DNA from: Micromonospora sp. NBC_00421
Lineage (GTDB): Bacteria; Actinomycetota; Actinomycetes; Mycobacteriales; Micromonosporaceae
DNA length: 64,000 nucleotides
Assembly: GCF_036017915.1 (NCBI RefSeq)
Contig: NZ_CP107929.1
Coordinates: 2,294,001 to 2,358,000 of the forward strand
Direction: 5' to 3'
This document shows, piece after piece, positions 18,423-27,431 of the stretch. The notes below the pieces were generated by a model. It ran no database searches. It saw nothing but the letters and a program-made list of their open reading frames with translations, and was not told where the DNA came from. A program made the translations under genes and the position numbers. The number at the start of each line of letters is the position of its first letter. Position 1 is the first letter of the stretch.

Positions 18423-19055
18423 ATGGGCGTACGCGAATGGGCGGTCCGGACCCGTACCGCCGTCACGGCGGTCACGGTCAGCGGCACCGCCGGGATCGCC
18501 CTGATCGCCGCCGGCCTGACCATCGGTCCGGTCGGGCCACCCCAGCCGAGCATCGACGTCAGCGGCGGCAACGGCAGCCGCTCCCCGATCCCGGCGCTGC
18601 CCCGTTCCACCCCGGTACGCATCGACATCCCGACCATCGGCGTACACGCCGAACTGGTGCCGGTGGCAGGTGACCCGAACGGCACCCTCGAGGTGCCGCC
18701 ACTGGACCGCCCCACCGTCGCCGGCTGGTACCGGCCCGGGGTCAGCCCCGGCGAGGCGGGCAACGCCGTCGTCGTCGGGCACGTCGACACCCGGGACGGG
18801 CCGGCGGTCTTCTTCGACCTCGGGCGGTTGCGCCCCGGCGACACCGTCCGGGTCACCCGCGCCGACGGGCGGGCGGTGAACTTCGCAGTCGACGGGGTCG
18901 GTACGTACCCGAAGCGGAGTTTTCCCACCGCGTTGGTCTATGGTCCGGGCGGACCGGGGCCGGCGTTGCGCCTGGTGACCTGCGGAGGGCGGTTCGACGA
19001 ACGGTCCCGCGACTACTCCGACAACATCGTCGTGCGGGCCACCGCCGTCGGCTGA
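18423..19055 (+). CDS. Class F sortase
   Basis: A 210-residue membrane-anchored transpeptidase. An N-terminal signal-anchor (TAGIALIAAGLTIGPVG) is followed by a Pro/Ser-rich linker and the sortase beta-barrel. The catalytic residues are visible: His in VVVGHVDTRDG, Cys in LRLVTCGGRFD and Arg in the following RFDERSRDY segment. Short length and these motifs fit class F, common in actinobacteria but poorly characterised. It likely joins the upstream protein (or others) to the cell wall. The start is at the ATG following GGGGAGG. Confidence 0.85.
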   Translation: MGVREWAVRTRTAVTAVTVSGTAGIALIAAGLTIGPVGPPQPSIDVSGGNGSRSPIPALPRSTPVRIDIPTIGVHAELVPVAGDPNGTLEVPPLDRPTVAGWYRPGVSPGEAGNAVVVGHVDTRDGPAVFFDLGRLRPGDTVRVTRADGRAVNFAVDGVGTYPKRSFPTALVYGPGGPGPALRLVTCGGRFDERSRDYSDNIVVRATAVG

Positions 19056-19132
19056 CAGTCGCCCGACCGCACCACTGTCGCGCCGGCCTACTACGGTGGG
19101 CCGGCGGACGGGCGGCGAGGCGGAGGTACGCG

Positions 19133-20242
19133 GTGGAGCGGCGAGCGCTGACGACCCTGCTCGGTCCCCGGCTCCACACCCTGGTCGGCCGGCTGCGCCG
19201 ACAGGCCGGGGAGACCGCCACCGGCCGCACCCCACGGGTCAACCCCGATGCCGTCGTCGACTGCGCGGTCTATGTCAACGGCCGCCGGGAGACCGGCCGG
19301 CCGCACTACGCCGACGCGTACGCCCGGGCCCGGCGCAGCCGCAACACGTTCGTCTGGTTGGGTCTGCACGACCCGGGCGCGGCGGTGCTCGCCGCCGTCG
19401 GGCAGGTCTTCGGCCTCGACGAGCTGACCGTCGCACAGGCCCTCGCCGACGGGCACCGGCCCACCGTGCAACGACACGGCCCGGTCACCCTGCTGGTGCT
19501 GCGCACCGCCGCCTACGTCGCCCAGGGCGAGCTGACCGCGACCTCCGAGGTGGTGGACACCGGTGACGTGATGGTGCTGCTCGGCGACCGGTTCGTGGTC
19601 ACCGTCCGGCACGGCGCCTCCGGCGCCCTCGCGCCGGTCCGCCATGAGATCCAGGGCCGCCCGTCACTGCTCGCCGAGGGCCCGTGGGCGGTGGCGTACG
19701 CGGTGACCGCCCGGATGGTCGACCTCTACCTGGAGGTCGCCGCCCACCTCGAGCAGGACCTGGAACGGGTCGAGGAGAGCGTCTTCGCCCCCGACCGCAA
19801 CGCCGACATCCAGCAGATCTACCAGCTCAAACGAGAGTTGGTGGAGTTCAAGCGGGCGGTGCTGCCCCTGCAGGAGCCGCTGCGCGCCCTGATCGCCGGC
19901 CCGGACGGCGGCCCGCCTGCGGGGCTGCGCCGCTGGTACGTCGACGTGGAGGGCCGGTTGACCCGGGCCGTCGACCGGATCACCTCCTACGACGAGCTGC
20001 TCAACTCGATCCTCCAGTCCCGACTGACCCAGCTCGCGGTCGACCAGAACAACGACATGCGCAAGATCGCGGCGTGGGCGGCGATCGCCGCCACCCAGAC
20101 CGCGGTGGCCGGCGTCTACGGGATGAACTTCGCCCGGATGCCCGAACTGTCCTGGCGGTACGGCTACCCGGCCGCGCTGGCGTTGATGGCGACGGCGGCG
20201 TTCACCCTGCACCGGATGTTCCGCCGCTCCGGCTGGCTCTGA
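19133..20242 (+). CDS. corA: CorA-family magnesium/cobalt transporter
   Basis: A 369-residue CorA-type divalent cation channel. The large cytoplasmic N-domain (residues 1-300) ends with a long coiled-coil stalk helix (LTRAVDRITSYDELLNSILQS). Two C-terminal membrane helices follow, the first terminating in the signature YGMNF and the second (PAALALMATAAFTLHRMF) ending in a short basic tail. The periplasmic loop ARMPELSW lacks the typical MPE position only slightly. The GTG start follows GGAGG at good spacing. Expected to supply Mg2+ to the cytoplasm; no M-box-like leader is apparent in the 77 bp upstream. Confidence 0.92.
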   Translation: MERRALTTLLGPRLHTLVGRLRRQAGETATGRTPRVNPDAVVDCAVYVNGRRETGRPHYADAYARARRSRNTFVWLGLHDPGAAVLAAVGQVFGLDELTVAQALADGHRPTVQRHGPVTLLVLRTAAYVAQGELTATSEVVDTGDVMVLLGDRFVVTVRHGASGALAPVRHEIQGRPSLLAEGPWAVAYAVTARMVDLYLEVAAHLEQDLERVEESVFAPDRNADIQQIYQLKRELVEFKRAVLPLQEPLRALIAGPDGGPPAGLRRWYVDVEGRLTRAVDRITSYDELLNSILQSRLTQLAVDQNNDMRKIAAWAAIAATQTAVAGVYGMNFARMPELSWRYGYPAALALMATAAFTLHRMFRRSGWL

Positions 20243-20762
20243 CCCTGCCGGCCGGTTCTGACCCTGCGGCCGGGGCGACTCCGCCCCATCGCGCCGAATG
20301 TCCGTTTCGACCCCGCACGGGGTCGGTCGGGGCGGCGGCGGTGTCGTCCCGTGGGCGGACGGCGGCGCGGTCCACCGGCCACTCGTCCAGGCGGCCCCGG
20401 TTGGGGCGGTGATCCTGGGGACGGGTGCCCGCCGCCGGTGTCCGATTCCGCCGCCGGGCGGTGGTGTGGTGACCACCGGCGCGTCCGGTTCCGGGCCCGG
20501 TGTCCCGTGGCCGGGGCCACCCCCACGGCGGAATCGCCGCCGGGGCCGCGGCGTTGTACCTGGCATACCACCGCCACTCTCCCGCCCCCGGGAGACGGCC
20601 CCCGGAACCCCGACCACGGAATGCGGTCCCCACCGGGTTGGTTACACCCCCTCGGACACCCGAAGCAGGTCCCCCCGACCGCCGGGCCATCCCCCCTTAC
20701 CCCCGCAGGCCGCCCACCCCCCTGGGCACCCACGGCACCCCCGACCAGAGGAGCACGCCACC
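20243..20762 (+). other. 520-bp gene-free region upstream of the C39-like protein
   Basis: Very GC-rich with short Pro/Arg-coding frames on both strands that look like chance. It opens with a near-perfect tandem of about 18 bp (ctctgaccctgccggcc and gttctgaccctgcggcc, about 20234-20272) overlapping the corA stop. Near 20548-20580 is a less GC-rich stretch (gttgtacctggcataccac) that could be promoter material, and CAGAGGAG precedes the downstream start. No RNA gene was recognised. Confidence 0.35.
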
Positions 20763-21416
20763 ATGCGTACCGATCTGATCCGCAAGACCGCCCTCACCAC
20801 CGCCGGCCTCGCCCTCACCACCGGCGCCATCGCCGGCCCCCTCACCGCCACCCACACCGCCCACGCCGCCACCCCCACCGCGTCGGCGCAGACCGACCAC
20901 AAGCCCAACGGCGAACGCGAACTGAAGGTCGACTACCAGGCACAGCCCAACTTCTACTACTGCGGCCCCGCCGCCACCCGCAACGCCCTGTCCGTCCAAG
21001 GCAAGAACATCGACGTCGACGCCATGGCCAAAGAAATGCGCACCACCGAAGACGGCACCAACAGCATCAACGACATCACCCCCGTCCTCAACAAGGAAAC
21101 CGGCCGCAACGCCTACGAAAGCACCGAAATCCGCAACTCGAAGGCCAACGACAAGCAGACCCACGAACTACGCGCCGACATCGTCCACACCATCGACGAC
21201 GGCCGCGCCGTAGTCGCCAACATCGCCGGCACCGCCACCGACACCGACGGCAACACCCACTCCTTCGAAGGCGGCCACTACATCAGCGTCGTCGGCTACC
21301 ACGACAACGCAAAGACCGTCACCATCGCCGACTCCGCCAACCCCGACACCGCCGCCTACCGGATCACCGTCGACAACCTCGCCGACTGGATCGCCACCCG
21401 CGGCTACACCTCCTGA
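20763..21416 (+). CDS. Secreted C39-like papain-fold protein
   Basis: A 217-residue exported protein. The signal peptide spans residues 1-36 (basic start, TAGLALTTGAIAG, AHA-A cleavage). The mature domain is of the peptidase C39-like type: Cys in FYYCGPAATRNAL, His in EGGHYISVVGYHD and an Asp/Asn in IADSANPD form the papain-like triad. Members are bacteriocin-type or autolytic cysteine peptidases; the substrate is unknown. Codon use is oddly uniform and C-rich (third position almost always C). Followed by a strong hairpin, so monocistronic. Confidence 0.8.
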   Translation: MRTDLIRKTALTTAGLALTTGAIAGPLTATHTAHAATPTASAQTDHKPNGERELKVDYQAQPNFYYCGPAATRNALSVQGKNIDVDAMAKEMRTTEDGTNSINDITPVLNKETGRNAYESTEIRNSKANDKQTHELRADIVHTIDDGRAVVANIAGTATDTDGNTHSFEGGHYISVVGYHDNAKTVTIADSANPDTAAYRITVDNLADWIATRGYTS

Positions 21417-21426
21417 CCCCGAACAC

Positions 21427-21466
21427 CGAACCGGGCCGACCCCCACCACGGGGCCGGCCCGGTTCG
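21427..21466. terminator. Hairpin terminator after the C39-like gene
   Basis: Perfect 12-nt arms (21427-21438 and 21455-21466) with a 16-nt loop, starting 10 bp after the stop codon. Confidence 0.8.
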
Positions 21467-21497
21467 CCGGTTGCGGGGTGTCCGGCAGGATGGACGG

Positions 21498-21911
21498 GTG
21501 GCGAAACCTGCATCCCGCCGGAACGGCGGCACCCAGCGGTCCTGCCCCTGCGGCACCGGCCTGCCGTACGCCGACTGCTGCGGGCCACTGCACCGGGGCG
21601 ATGGTACGGCCGGCACGGCGGAGGCGCTGATGCGGTCGAGGTTCAGCGCCTTCGCCGTCGGCGACCCCGACTACCTGCTGCGCAGCTGGCACTCCCGCAC
21701 CCGGCCGGCCCGGCTGCGACTCGACCCCGCCCAGCGTTGGACCCGACTGGAGATCGTCGACAGCACCCGGGGTGGCCTGCTGGACAGCACCGGAACGGTG
21801 GCGTTCCGCGCCCACTACCGGGACGCCGGGCAGCCCGGGACGGTGGACGAGCACAGCCGGTTCGTCCGGGAGGACGGCAACTGGGTCTACCTCGACGCGC
21901 TGCCGTCCTGA
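21498..21911 (+). CDS. YchJ-family SEC-C motif protein
   Basis: A 137-residue protein of the UPF0225/YchJ family. The N-terminal SEC-C-like zinc motif is CPCGTGLPYADCCGPLH, followed by AEALMRSRFSAFAVGDPDYLLRSWH, the family core, and an NTF2-like C-terminal domain ending NWVYLDA. Function in other bacteria is not established; SEC-C zinc motifs usually mediate protein contacts. A GTG start is used (VAKPASRRNG). The 3' end overlaps the converging MFS gene by 25 bp. Confidence 0.88.
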   Translation: MAKPASRRNGGTQRSCPCGTGLPYADCCGPLHRGDGTAGTAEALMRSRFSAFAVGDPDYLLRSWHSRTRPARLRLDPAQRWTRLEIVDSTRGGLLDSTGTVAFRAHYRDAGQPGTVDEHSRFVREDGNWVYLDALPS

Positions 21912-23161
21912 CCCGACACCACCAGCGCACCGGCGACAAGCAGGTACGGCACGGCCGCCGCCGCGAACGCCGTGGCGTGCCCGCCGGTGGCGGCGACCAG
22001 CGCGTACCCGCCGTACGCGCCGATCATGGCCAGGTCGGTGCCCATCCCGGCGACCGACGTGACGGTGGCCCGCCCCGGCCCGGTGATCCGTGCCTGCAAC
22101 CGGGCGTCGGCCAGCACGGTGGCGAGTTGCAGGGCGCAGAACGCGACGCCGAGCAGCACGAAACCACCTGGATGTCGGACGACGGCCCCGGCGACCAGGG
22201 CGACCGCGGCCACGACGAGCAGCGCGGCATAGCCGGGGGTGGTCAGTCGCTCCGCCGCCGGGGCGAGCAGACCGCCGACGGTCATCCCGACCCAGACCGG
22301 CAGGAGCAGCAGCGGCACCGTGGCCGCCGGGACGCCGATGTCGTGGGCCAGCAACGGGGTGTACTCGTCGAGGGCGCCCCAGACCGCCGTCACCGCCGGG
22401 ACGAGCAGCACGGCCGACCGGACCCGCCGGTCGGCGCGCGCCTCGGCCAGGCCGGCGCGCAGGCTCCCCCACCAGCCCGGTTCGGCCTCCGCGCCGTCGA
22501 CCGGCGGTAGGGCCAGCGGCTCGCCGAACGGTACGACCGATGCGCCGGTTGGTGGCGGTGGTGCGGTGTCGTCGCGGCGGTGTTCCGGAAACCGGGTGGC
22601 CACGGCCGCGGCGAGCACCCCGGACAGCACGCTGGCCGCCCCGACCGCCAGGTAGCCACCGACGGCGAGGACCGGCCCGGCCAGGCCGATCGAGGCGAGC
22701 ATGCCGAGCACCCCGGCCGTCCGGCCCCGACCCATGGTGCGGGCGTACCGGCCGGCCGCACCGAGCCGGTCGAGTTCGGTGTGGACCAATGCCTCCAGGG
22801 CGCCGGAGCCGAGCGCGCCACCGGCCCCCCAGAGGACGAAGCCGAGCGCGAACGCCCACCACGAGGCGACCAGCACCCAGAGCGCGAAGCAGGCCCCGGC
22901 GAGCAGCGGCGCGAGGCAGAGCAGCAGCCGTCGGGAGACGCTGTCGGCCCAGGCCCCGGACGGCACCTCCAGCACGATGCCGGTCACCGACCAGATCACG
23001 AAGAGCGCGGAGATCTGCCCGACGGTGAGGCCGGTGGCGCCGAAGAGCAGGACGTACACCGGATAGATCAGCACGAAGTCGCTGAGGAACAGGTAGCAGT
23101 AGAGCGTGGTCGACAGCCGGCGGACGCGGGGGTCGGACACCCGCGTGGAGGTGAGGATCAT
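21887..23161 (-). CDS. MFS transporter
   Basis: A 424-residue major facilitator carrier with about 12 hydrophobic segments. The loop 2-3 motif is degenerate (EVPSGAWADSVSRRLLLC), and the sequence LYCYLFLSDFVLIYPVYVLLF opens helix 1. A cytoplasmic loop of about 45 residues rich in Pro and Glu separates the halves. It resembles the drug-exporter or uncharacterised actinobacterial MFS groups; substrate unknown. Start taken at the ATG preceded by GGAAAGG; a GTG at 23185 would add eight residues. Its end overlaps the YchJ gene on the other strand. Confidence 0.8.
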   Translation of the reverse strand: MILTSTRVSDPRVRRLSTTLYCYLFLSDFVLIYPVYVLLFGATGLTVGQISALFVIWSVTGIVLEVPSGAWADSVSRRLLLCLAPLLAGACFALWVLVASWWAFALGFVLWGAGGALGSGALEALVHTELDRLGAAGRYARTMGRGRTAGVLGMLASIGLAGPVLAVGGYLAVGAASVLSGVLAAAVATRFPEHRRDDTAPPPPTGASVVPFGEPLALPPVDGAEAEPGWWGSLRAGLAEARADRRVRSAVLLVPAVTAVWGALDEYTPLLAHDIGVPAATVPLLLLPVWVGMTVGGLLAPAAERLTTPGYAALLVVAAVALVAGAVVRHPGGFVLLGVAFCALQLATVLADARLQARITGPGRATVTSVAGMGTDLAMIGAYGGYALVAATGGHATAFAAAAVPYLLVAGALVVSGQDGSASR

Positions 23162-23306
23162 CAGGGCCTTTCCACGGGACGGCACGGACGCGGGAGGTAC
23201 GGCGTCCGTGGCGGCCCACGGTTTCGGCCTTCAGTGCCGGATCAACATCGCCAGGTCATCTGCCGATGCTAGCCCGGCCGGGGGCGGGGCGCGGCCCCGG
23301 CGGAAC

Positions 23307-23358
23307 GCGTACGGCGGCGGGGCGGGACCTGGTCCGGTTCCGCCCCGCCGCCGTACGC
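23307..23358 (-). terminator. Hairpin terminator of the channel-like gene
   Basis: Perfect 19-nt arms (23307-23325 and 23340-23358), extendable by a G-U and three further pairs, ending 4 bp from the stop of the minus-strand channel-like gene. One of the longest perfect stems in the window. Confidence 0.85.
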
Positions 23359-23362
23359 CCGG

Positions 23363-24409
23363 TCAGCGCCGGGGCGGTTCGGGGTCCATCGGTGGAATGA
23401 CCATGGTGGCCTCGCTGTCGGCGGTGGATCCGTCCACCGGCCCGGCCTGACGCGGCACCACAGCGGTCGGCGGGCTGTCGGACGCCCCGGTGGCGTCCCG
23501 GTCGGCGGGACGGGACACCACCTGGGTCTGCTCGGCCTCGTCGGCACGCGGCAGGACCTGGGTGCGCTCCGCCTCGTCGGGGCGGGACACCACCTGGGTG
23601 CGCTCGGCGTCGTCGTCCAGTGGGGCCGCCGGGGTGGGCGCGGCGGCGGCCGGCACCGGCGGGGTGGGGTCGGCCGCCGGTGCCGGGCTCAGCCGGGCCT
23701 CGACGTCGCGCCGGCCCGCCTGGTAGGCGCGGGCGTGGGTGGCGATGGTGCGGGACTCCTGCTCGGCCCGGGTCAGCCAGGACTCCCAGCGGGCCTGCAT
23801 CGGGCGGATCAGACCGCCGCCGACCCCGACGACGAGGATGCCGCCGACGGTGGCGAGGACGGCGACGAGCACCGGCGTGGTGACCGCGGTGGCGACGCCG
23901 ATCTGGTTGAGCGCGGCGATCACCCCGAGCCCGAGGATGAACACCGAGGCGATGTTGGCGAGCACCCGGCCGTAGGACAGGCCGCCGAGCGCGCTGCTGA
24001 TGATGTCCTTGACCGCGTTGGCGATCGCGGCGGTGACGACCACGATGACGATCGCGACGAACGCCCGGGGCAGCCAGGCGATCACCCCGGCGATGAGGTC
24101 GGAGATCGGGTTGGGGCCCCAGATGCCGAAGGCGAGCTGGAGGGTCACCAGCAGCACGCCGTAGTAGGAGAGCTTGGCGACGATGTCGCTGGCGTCGTAG
24201 CGGGACCGGGCCAGGGCGGTCTTGATGCCGCCGCGCTCGACGGCCCGGTCGAAGTGCACCCGTTCCAGCACCTTGTCGACGATCTTGCGAACGGCCTTGG
24301 CGATCAGCCAGCCCGCCACCAGGATCGCCACGAAGGCGACCGCCTTGGGCAGGAAGAGCAGTACCGCCCGGAGGGCGTCGCCCGCCGCATCGCCGAAGTT
24401 GTCTGTCAT
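23363..24409 (-). CDS. Conserved-TM-helix (MscS-related) membrane protein with TQV-repeat tail
   Basis: A 348-residue membrane protein. The first 220 residues contain about five hydrophobic helices with the 'conserved TM helix' repeat (LPRAFVAIVIVVVTAAIANAVKDI and similar) seen in the cyanobacterial/actinobacterial MscS-related channel-like family. The cytoplasmic tail of about 130 residues is Pro/Ala-rich and carries three near-identical units (EAERTQVVSRPD, EAERTQVLPRAD, EAEQTQVVSRPA), preceded by a similar DAERTQVVSRPD, plus a terminal EATMVIPP. The repeated Thr-Gln-Val in an acidic context is the type of site used by actinobacterial Ser/Thr kinases and read by FHA domains. A kinase-fold gene lies directly upstream on the same strand (73 bp gap). 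Confidence 0.8.
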   Translation of the reverse strand: MTDNFGDAAGDALRAVLLFLPKAVAFVAILVAGWLIAKAVRKIVDKVLERVHFDRAVERGGIKTALARSRYDASDIVAKLSYYGVLLVTLQLAFGIWGPNPISDLIAGVIAWLPRAFVAIVIVVVTAAIANAVKDIISSALGGLSYGRVLANIASVFILGLGVIAALNQIGVATAVTTPVLVAVLATVGGILVVGVGGGLIRPMQARWESWLTRAEQESRTIATHARAYQAGRRDVEARLSPAPAADPTPPVPAAAAPTPAAPLDDDAERTQVVSRPDEAERTQVLPRADEAEQTQVVSRPADRDATGASDSPPTAVVPRQAGPVDGSTADSEATMVIPPMDPEPPRR

Positions 24410-24482
24410 CCGTGGTCCTCCACCGTCAGCTCGGTCGACCCCCGAAGCTACCCTCGGCCGGGACGCCGGAAACCAGGGCCGG

Positions 24483-26120
24483 TCAGCCCGACGTACAGGT
24501 CGGCAGCAGCGACACCACGACCGGGCCGGCGGGCGCCGAGGCGTTTCCGGCGTCGTCGACGGCGATCACCTCGACCGGGATCCTGGTCACCGCCTGAGGC
24601 ACCGGCAGGTCACCGAGGGTGCCCCGGAAGGCCTCCGGGCCGATCTGGTCCATGGTGACGGTACGGGTGGCCCCGTCGAGGGTGTAACGGAAAACCACCC
24701 GGAGCAGGTCGCCGCCGGCCCGGTCGTCGACCACCGTGGCGGTGACAGTGGTCGACGTGACGCCGGCCGGGCAGCCCTTCGGCTCCACGGTGGCCGCGCT
24801 GGTGTCCAGGGCCGACACCGTCGGCGCGAACACGTCGGAGGGCAGCAGCGGGCTGATCGCCGTCGTCGGTGGCGTCGGGCCCGGGGTGCGTACCCGGGTG
24901 GTGGTCGCGGCGGCGGACCGGGGCGCGGCGGCGGTGGGCCGCGGGCCGGTGGTGGTCGCCGCCGGCGTGGGACTGCGGCTCGGCTCCGGTGGCACGACGG
25001 TGATCGCCGGCGCGGCGGCGAGCGGGGCCGGGCTGCGGGTGGCGGCGGCGGTCGCCCCCGGCACGGCGGCACCGTCGGCGAGGGTGAGCGGCCCGGGTCG
25101 GCGGGCGGCGTAGGTCACCCCGACGACGCCGGTCAGCAGGACTGCGGTCAGGCCCACCCCGACCAGGGCGCTGCGGGTGCCGCCGCGCCGGAAGGCGGCG
25201 CGGGGTTCGGCCGCGACGGCGACGGTGGCGGGAACGGGGACGCCGTCGGGGAAGGGGAGGTACGCGGTGAGCAGCGCGACCCGCTGGGCCAGTTGGTGCC
25301 GGCCCCGCTGCTCCCAGTCGCCGCCGTACGAGCGGGCGGCGGTGTGTTCCAGTTCGGCGAGAAAGATCTCGGCGGGCTGTGGCCGGTCGGCCGGGCACCA
25401 GGCCAACCCGTGGCGGAGCAGGTCGTGCACCGGTGCGGGGGTCGGGTCGGTCGGGACCGGTGCGGTGGCGTGCTGCGCGCGCAGGGTGGCCGCGTCCTGC
25501 CCGTCGTAGGGGGGCCGACCGGTCAGGCACTCGAAGAAGGTCGCGGTGGCGGCGTAGATGTCGCCGGCCGGTTCGGCGGGGGCGCCCGTCCACTGCTCCG
25601 GGGCCAGGTGGCGACGGGTGCCGGCGGCCGGCGGGGTGATGCCGAAGTCGGTGAGCTTGGTCCACCCGTCGACGCCGACGAGGACGTTCTCCGGCCGGTG
25701 GTCGCGGTGCACGACGCCCCGGGCGTGCGCGGCGGCGAGCCCGGCGAGCGAGCCCTTGAGGACGCAGAGCGCGGCCTCCGGTCCGACGGGCCCGTGCGCG
25801 CGCAGCAGATGACGCAGGGTCGGCCCGTTGACCAGTTCCAGCACGACCGCCGCGCCGGAGCGCGACTCGGCGTACTCGTAGAGCCGGCAGACGTGCGGAT
25901 CGTCCACCTCGACGAGCAGCCGCGCCTGCTCCCGGAAGGCCAGCCGGAAGGCGGCGTCGTCGGCGAGGGTGCCGGGCAGGTAGCGGATGGCGACCGGGGT
26001 GCCGGTGGCGTCGTGGGTGGCGAGCAGCACCTGGCCGGACGCGCCCACGCCGAGTTGACGCACCGGGGTGTAGCCGGACAGCCGCCAGTCGCCGGTCACC
26101 CGCCGGCCCTTCCGGTCCAC
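24483..26120 (-). CDS. Membrane-anchored Ser/Thr kinase-fold protein, probable pseudokinase
   Basis: A 545-residue protein with a PknB-like kinase domain (residues about 15-270), a cytoplasmic linker, a single membrane helix (SALVGVGLTAVLLTGVVGVTY, about residue 335) and a Pro/Ala/Thr-rich stalk leading to an extracellular Ig-like domain of about 100 residues. The glycine loop (GVGASGQV), HRD (138-140) and DFG (158-160) are present, but the essential VAIK lysine is Arg (VAIR, R46) and the lysine after HRD is also Arg (HRDHRPEN). This suggests weak or absent catalysis and a sensing or scaffold role. A second GTG seven codons in, preceded by GGAAGG, is an alternative start. Probably co-transcribed with the channel-like gene. 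Confidence 0.82.
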   Translation of the reverse strand: MDRKGRRVTGDWRLSGYTPVRQLGVGASGQVLLATHDATGTPVAIRYLPGTLADDAAFRLAFREQARLLVEVDDPHVCRLYEYAESRSGAAVVLELVNGPTLRHLLRAHGPVGPEAALCVLKGSLAGLAAAHARGVVHRDHRPENVLVGVDGWTKLTDFGITPPAAGTRRHLAPEQWTGAPAEPAGDIYAATATFFECLTGRPPYDGQDAATLRAQHATAPVPTDPTPAPVHDLLRHGLAWCPADRPQPAEIFLAELEHTAARSYGGDWEQRGRHQLAQRVALLTAYLPFPDGVPVPATVAVAAEPRAAFRRGGTRSALVGVGLTAVLLTGVVGVTYAARRPGPLTLADGAAVPGATAAATRSPAPLAAAPAITVVPPEPSRSPTPAATTTGPRPTAAAPRSAAATTTRVRTPGPTPPTTAISPLLPSDVFAPTVSALDTSAATVEPKGCPAGVTSTTVTATVVDDRAGGDLLRVVFRYTLDGATRTVTMDQIGPEAFRGTLGDLPVPQAVTRIPVEVIAVDDAGNASAPAGPVVVSLLPTCTSG

Positions 26121-26320
26121 CGGGACTGGTCACAGGTCACACTGATCATTCTTACCCGGTGCGAGCTGCGGTCCATCGGCGCAATGGTTGTTTCCTCGCG
26201 TCCGGACGTCCGCCCCCGGAGATTAGTTCCGGTCACCGGGTGTCGTCGGGAGGGGCGGGCAGGGGCGGGCAGAGGCCGTAACGTGGTGACCCCGCCACAG
26301 CCGGCCCCGGGAGGACACCG
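26121..26320. promoter_or_regulatory. Divergent promoter region with short tandem repeat
   Basis: 200 bp between the kinase-fold gene and the iminopeptidase gene, AT-richer than the coding sequence. It contains an immediate tandem repeat ggtcaca-ggtcaca near 26127-26140, which could be a regulator half-site pair, and GGGAGGACACCG before the plus-strand ATG. Confidence 0.4.
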
Positions 26321-27274
26321 ATGGACGAGCGGTACCCGCCGATCGAGCCGTACGACCACGGCATGCTCGACGTCGGCGACGGCAACCGGGTCTACTGGGA
26401 GGTGTCCGGCAACCCGGCCGGGCGGCCCGCGCTGTTCGTCCACGGTGGACCGGGTTCGGGCAGCGGCCCGTGGGCCAGGCGGTCCTTCGACCCGGCCCGT
26501 TACCGGGTGGTCCTCTTCGACCAGCGCAACTGTGGGCGCAGCACCCCGCATGCCAGCGACCCGGCGACCGACCTGCGCCACAACACCACCGCCCACCTGA
26601 TCGCCGACATGGAGCGGCTCCGCGAACACCTCGGCGTCGACAGCTGGTTGCTCTACGGCGTCTCGTGGGGCTCGACGCTGCTGCTGGCGTACGCGCAGCG
26701 GCACCCGGCGCGGGTGTCCGGGATCGTCATCGCCGCCGTCACCACCACCCGCCGGTCGGAGATCGACTGGCTCTACCGGGGCGTCGGCAGGTACTTCCCC
26801 CGCGAGTGGGAACGGTTCCTCTCCGGTGGCGGCGTCGGCCCGGACGACGACGTGGTGGGCGCGTACGCCCGGCTGGTGGAGGACCCGGACCCGGCGGTAC
26901 GGGAGCGCGCCGTGCTGGACTGGTGCGCCTGGGAGGACGCCGCGGTCTCCGCCGAGGGGGTGGGCACCCCGTACGGTGACCGGCCGTCGGCGGACCGGAC
27001 CGCCATGGTCCGGATCTGCGCCCGCTACTTCTCGCACGGGGCGTGGCTGGCCGAGGGCGAGCTGATCCGGCACGCGGGTCGGCTGGCCGGGATACCGGGC
27101 GTGCTGATCCACGGCCGGGTCGACCTGGGCAGCCCGCCGGTCACCGCCTGGGAGCTGCACCGGGCCTGGCCGGGTTCACAGTTGCACCTGGTCGAGGAGG
27201 CGGGCCACTTCGGCACGGCGGCGACCCGGCGGCACGTACTGGCCGCCCTCGACCACTTCGCCGCCGCCGGCTGA
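26321..27274 (+). CDS. pip: Proline iminopeptidase
   Basis: A 317-residue alpha/beta hydrolase of peptidase family S33 that removes N-terminal proline from peptides in the cytoplasm. The oxyanion loop is FVHGGPGSGSG, the nucleophile elbow is GVSWGSTLLLAY (usually GGSWGS), and Asp and His are in HGRVDLGSP and EAGHFGT. The N-terminus YPPIEPYDHGMLDVGDGNRVYWEVSGNPAGRP and FDQRNCGRSTPHA are characteristic for bacterial PIPs. Start at ATG 26321 preceded by GGGAGG. Monocistronic. Confidence 0.92.
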   Translation: MDERYPPIEPYDHGMLDVGDGNRVYWEVSGNPAGRPALFVHGGPGSGSGPWARRSFDPARYRVVLFDQRNCGRSTPHASDPATDLRHNTTAHLIADMERLREHLGVDSWLLYGVSWGSTLLLAYAQRHPARVSGIVIAAVTTTRRSEIDWLYRGVGRYFPREWERFLSGGGVGPDDDVVGAYARLVEDPDPAVRERAVLDWCAWEDAAVSAEGVGTPYGDRPSADRTAMVRICARYFSHGAWLAEGELIRHAGRLAGIPGVLIHGRVDLGSPPVTAWELHRAWPGSQLHLVEEAGHFGTAATRRHVLAALDHFAAAG

Positions 27275-27431
27275 ACAGCCGGCCGCTGTGCGACAGGCAG
27301 TGCGGCAACGATCGATGCCGCCCCCTAGCGCCGACCACCGTGGTGGCAATATCCTCCATCTCAAGCGCAACCGTTGGAGCTAGTTTTCACATCTGTCGGC
27401 AGTGCCGCTGCCGGTCGCCGAGGAGCCCGAC

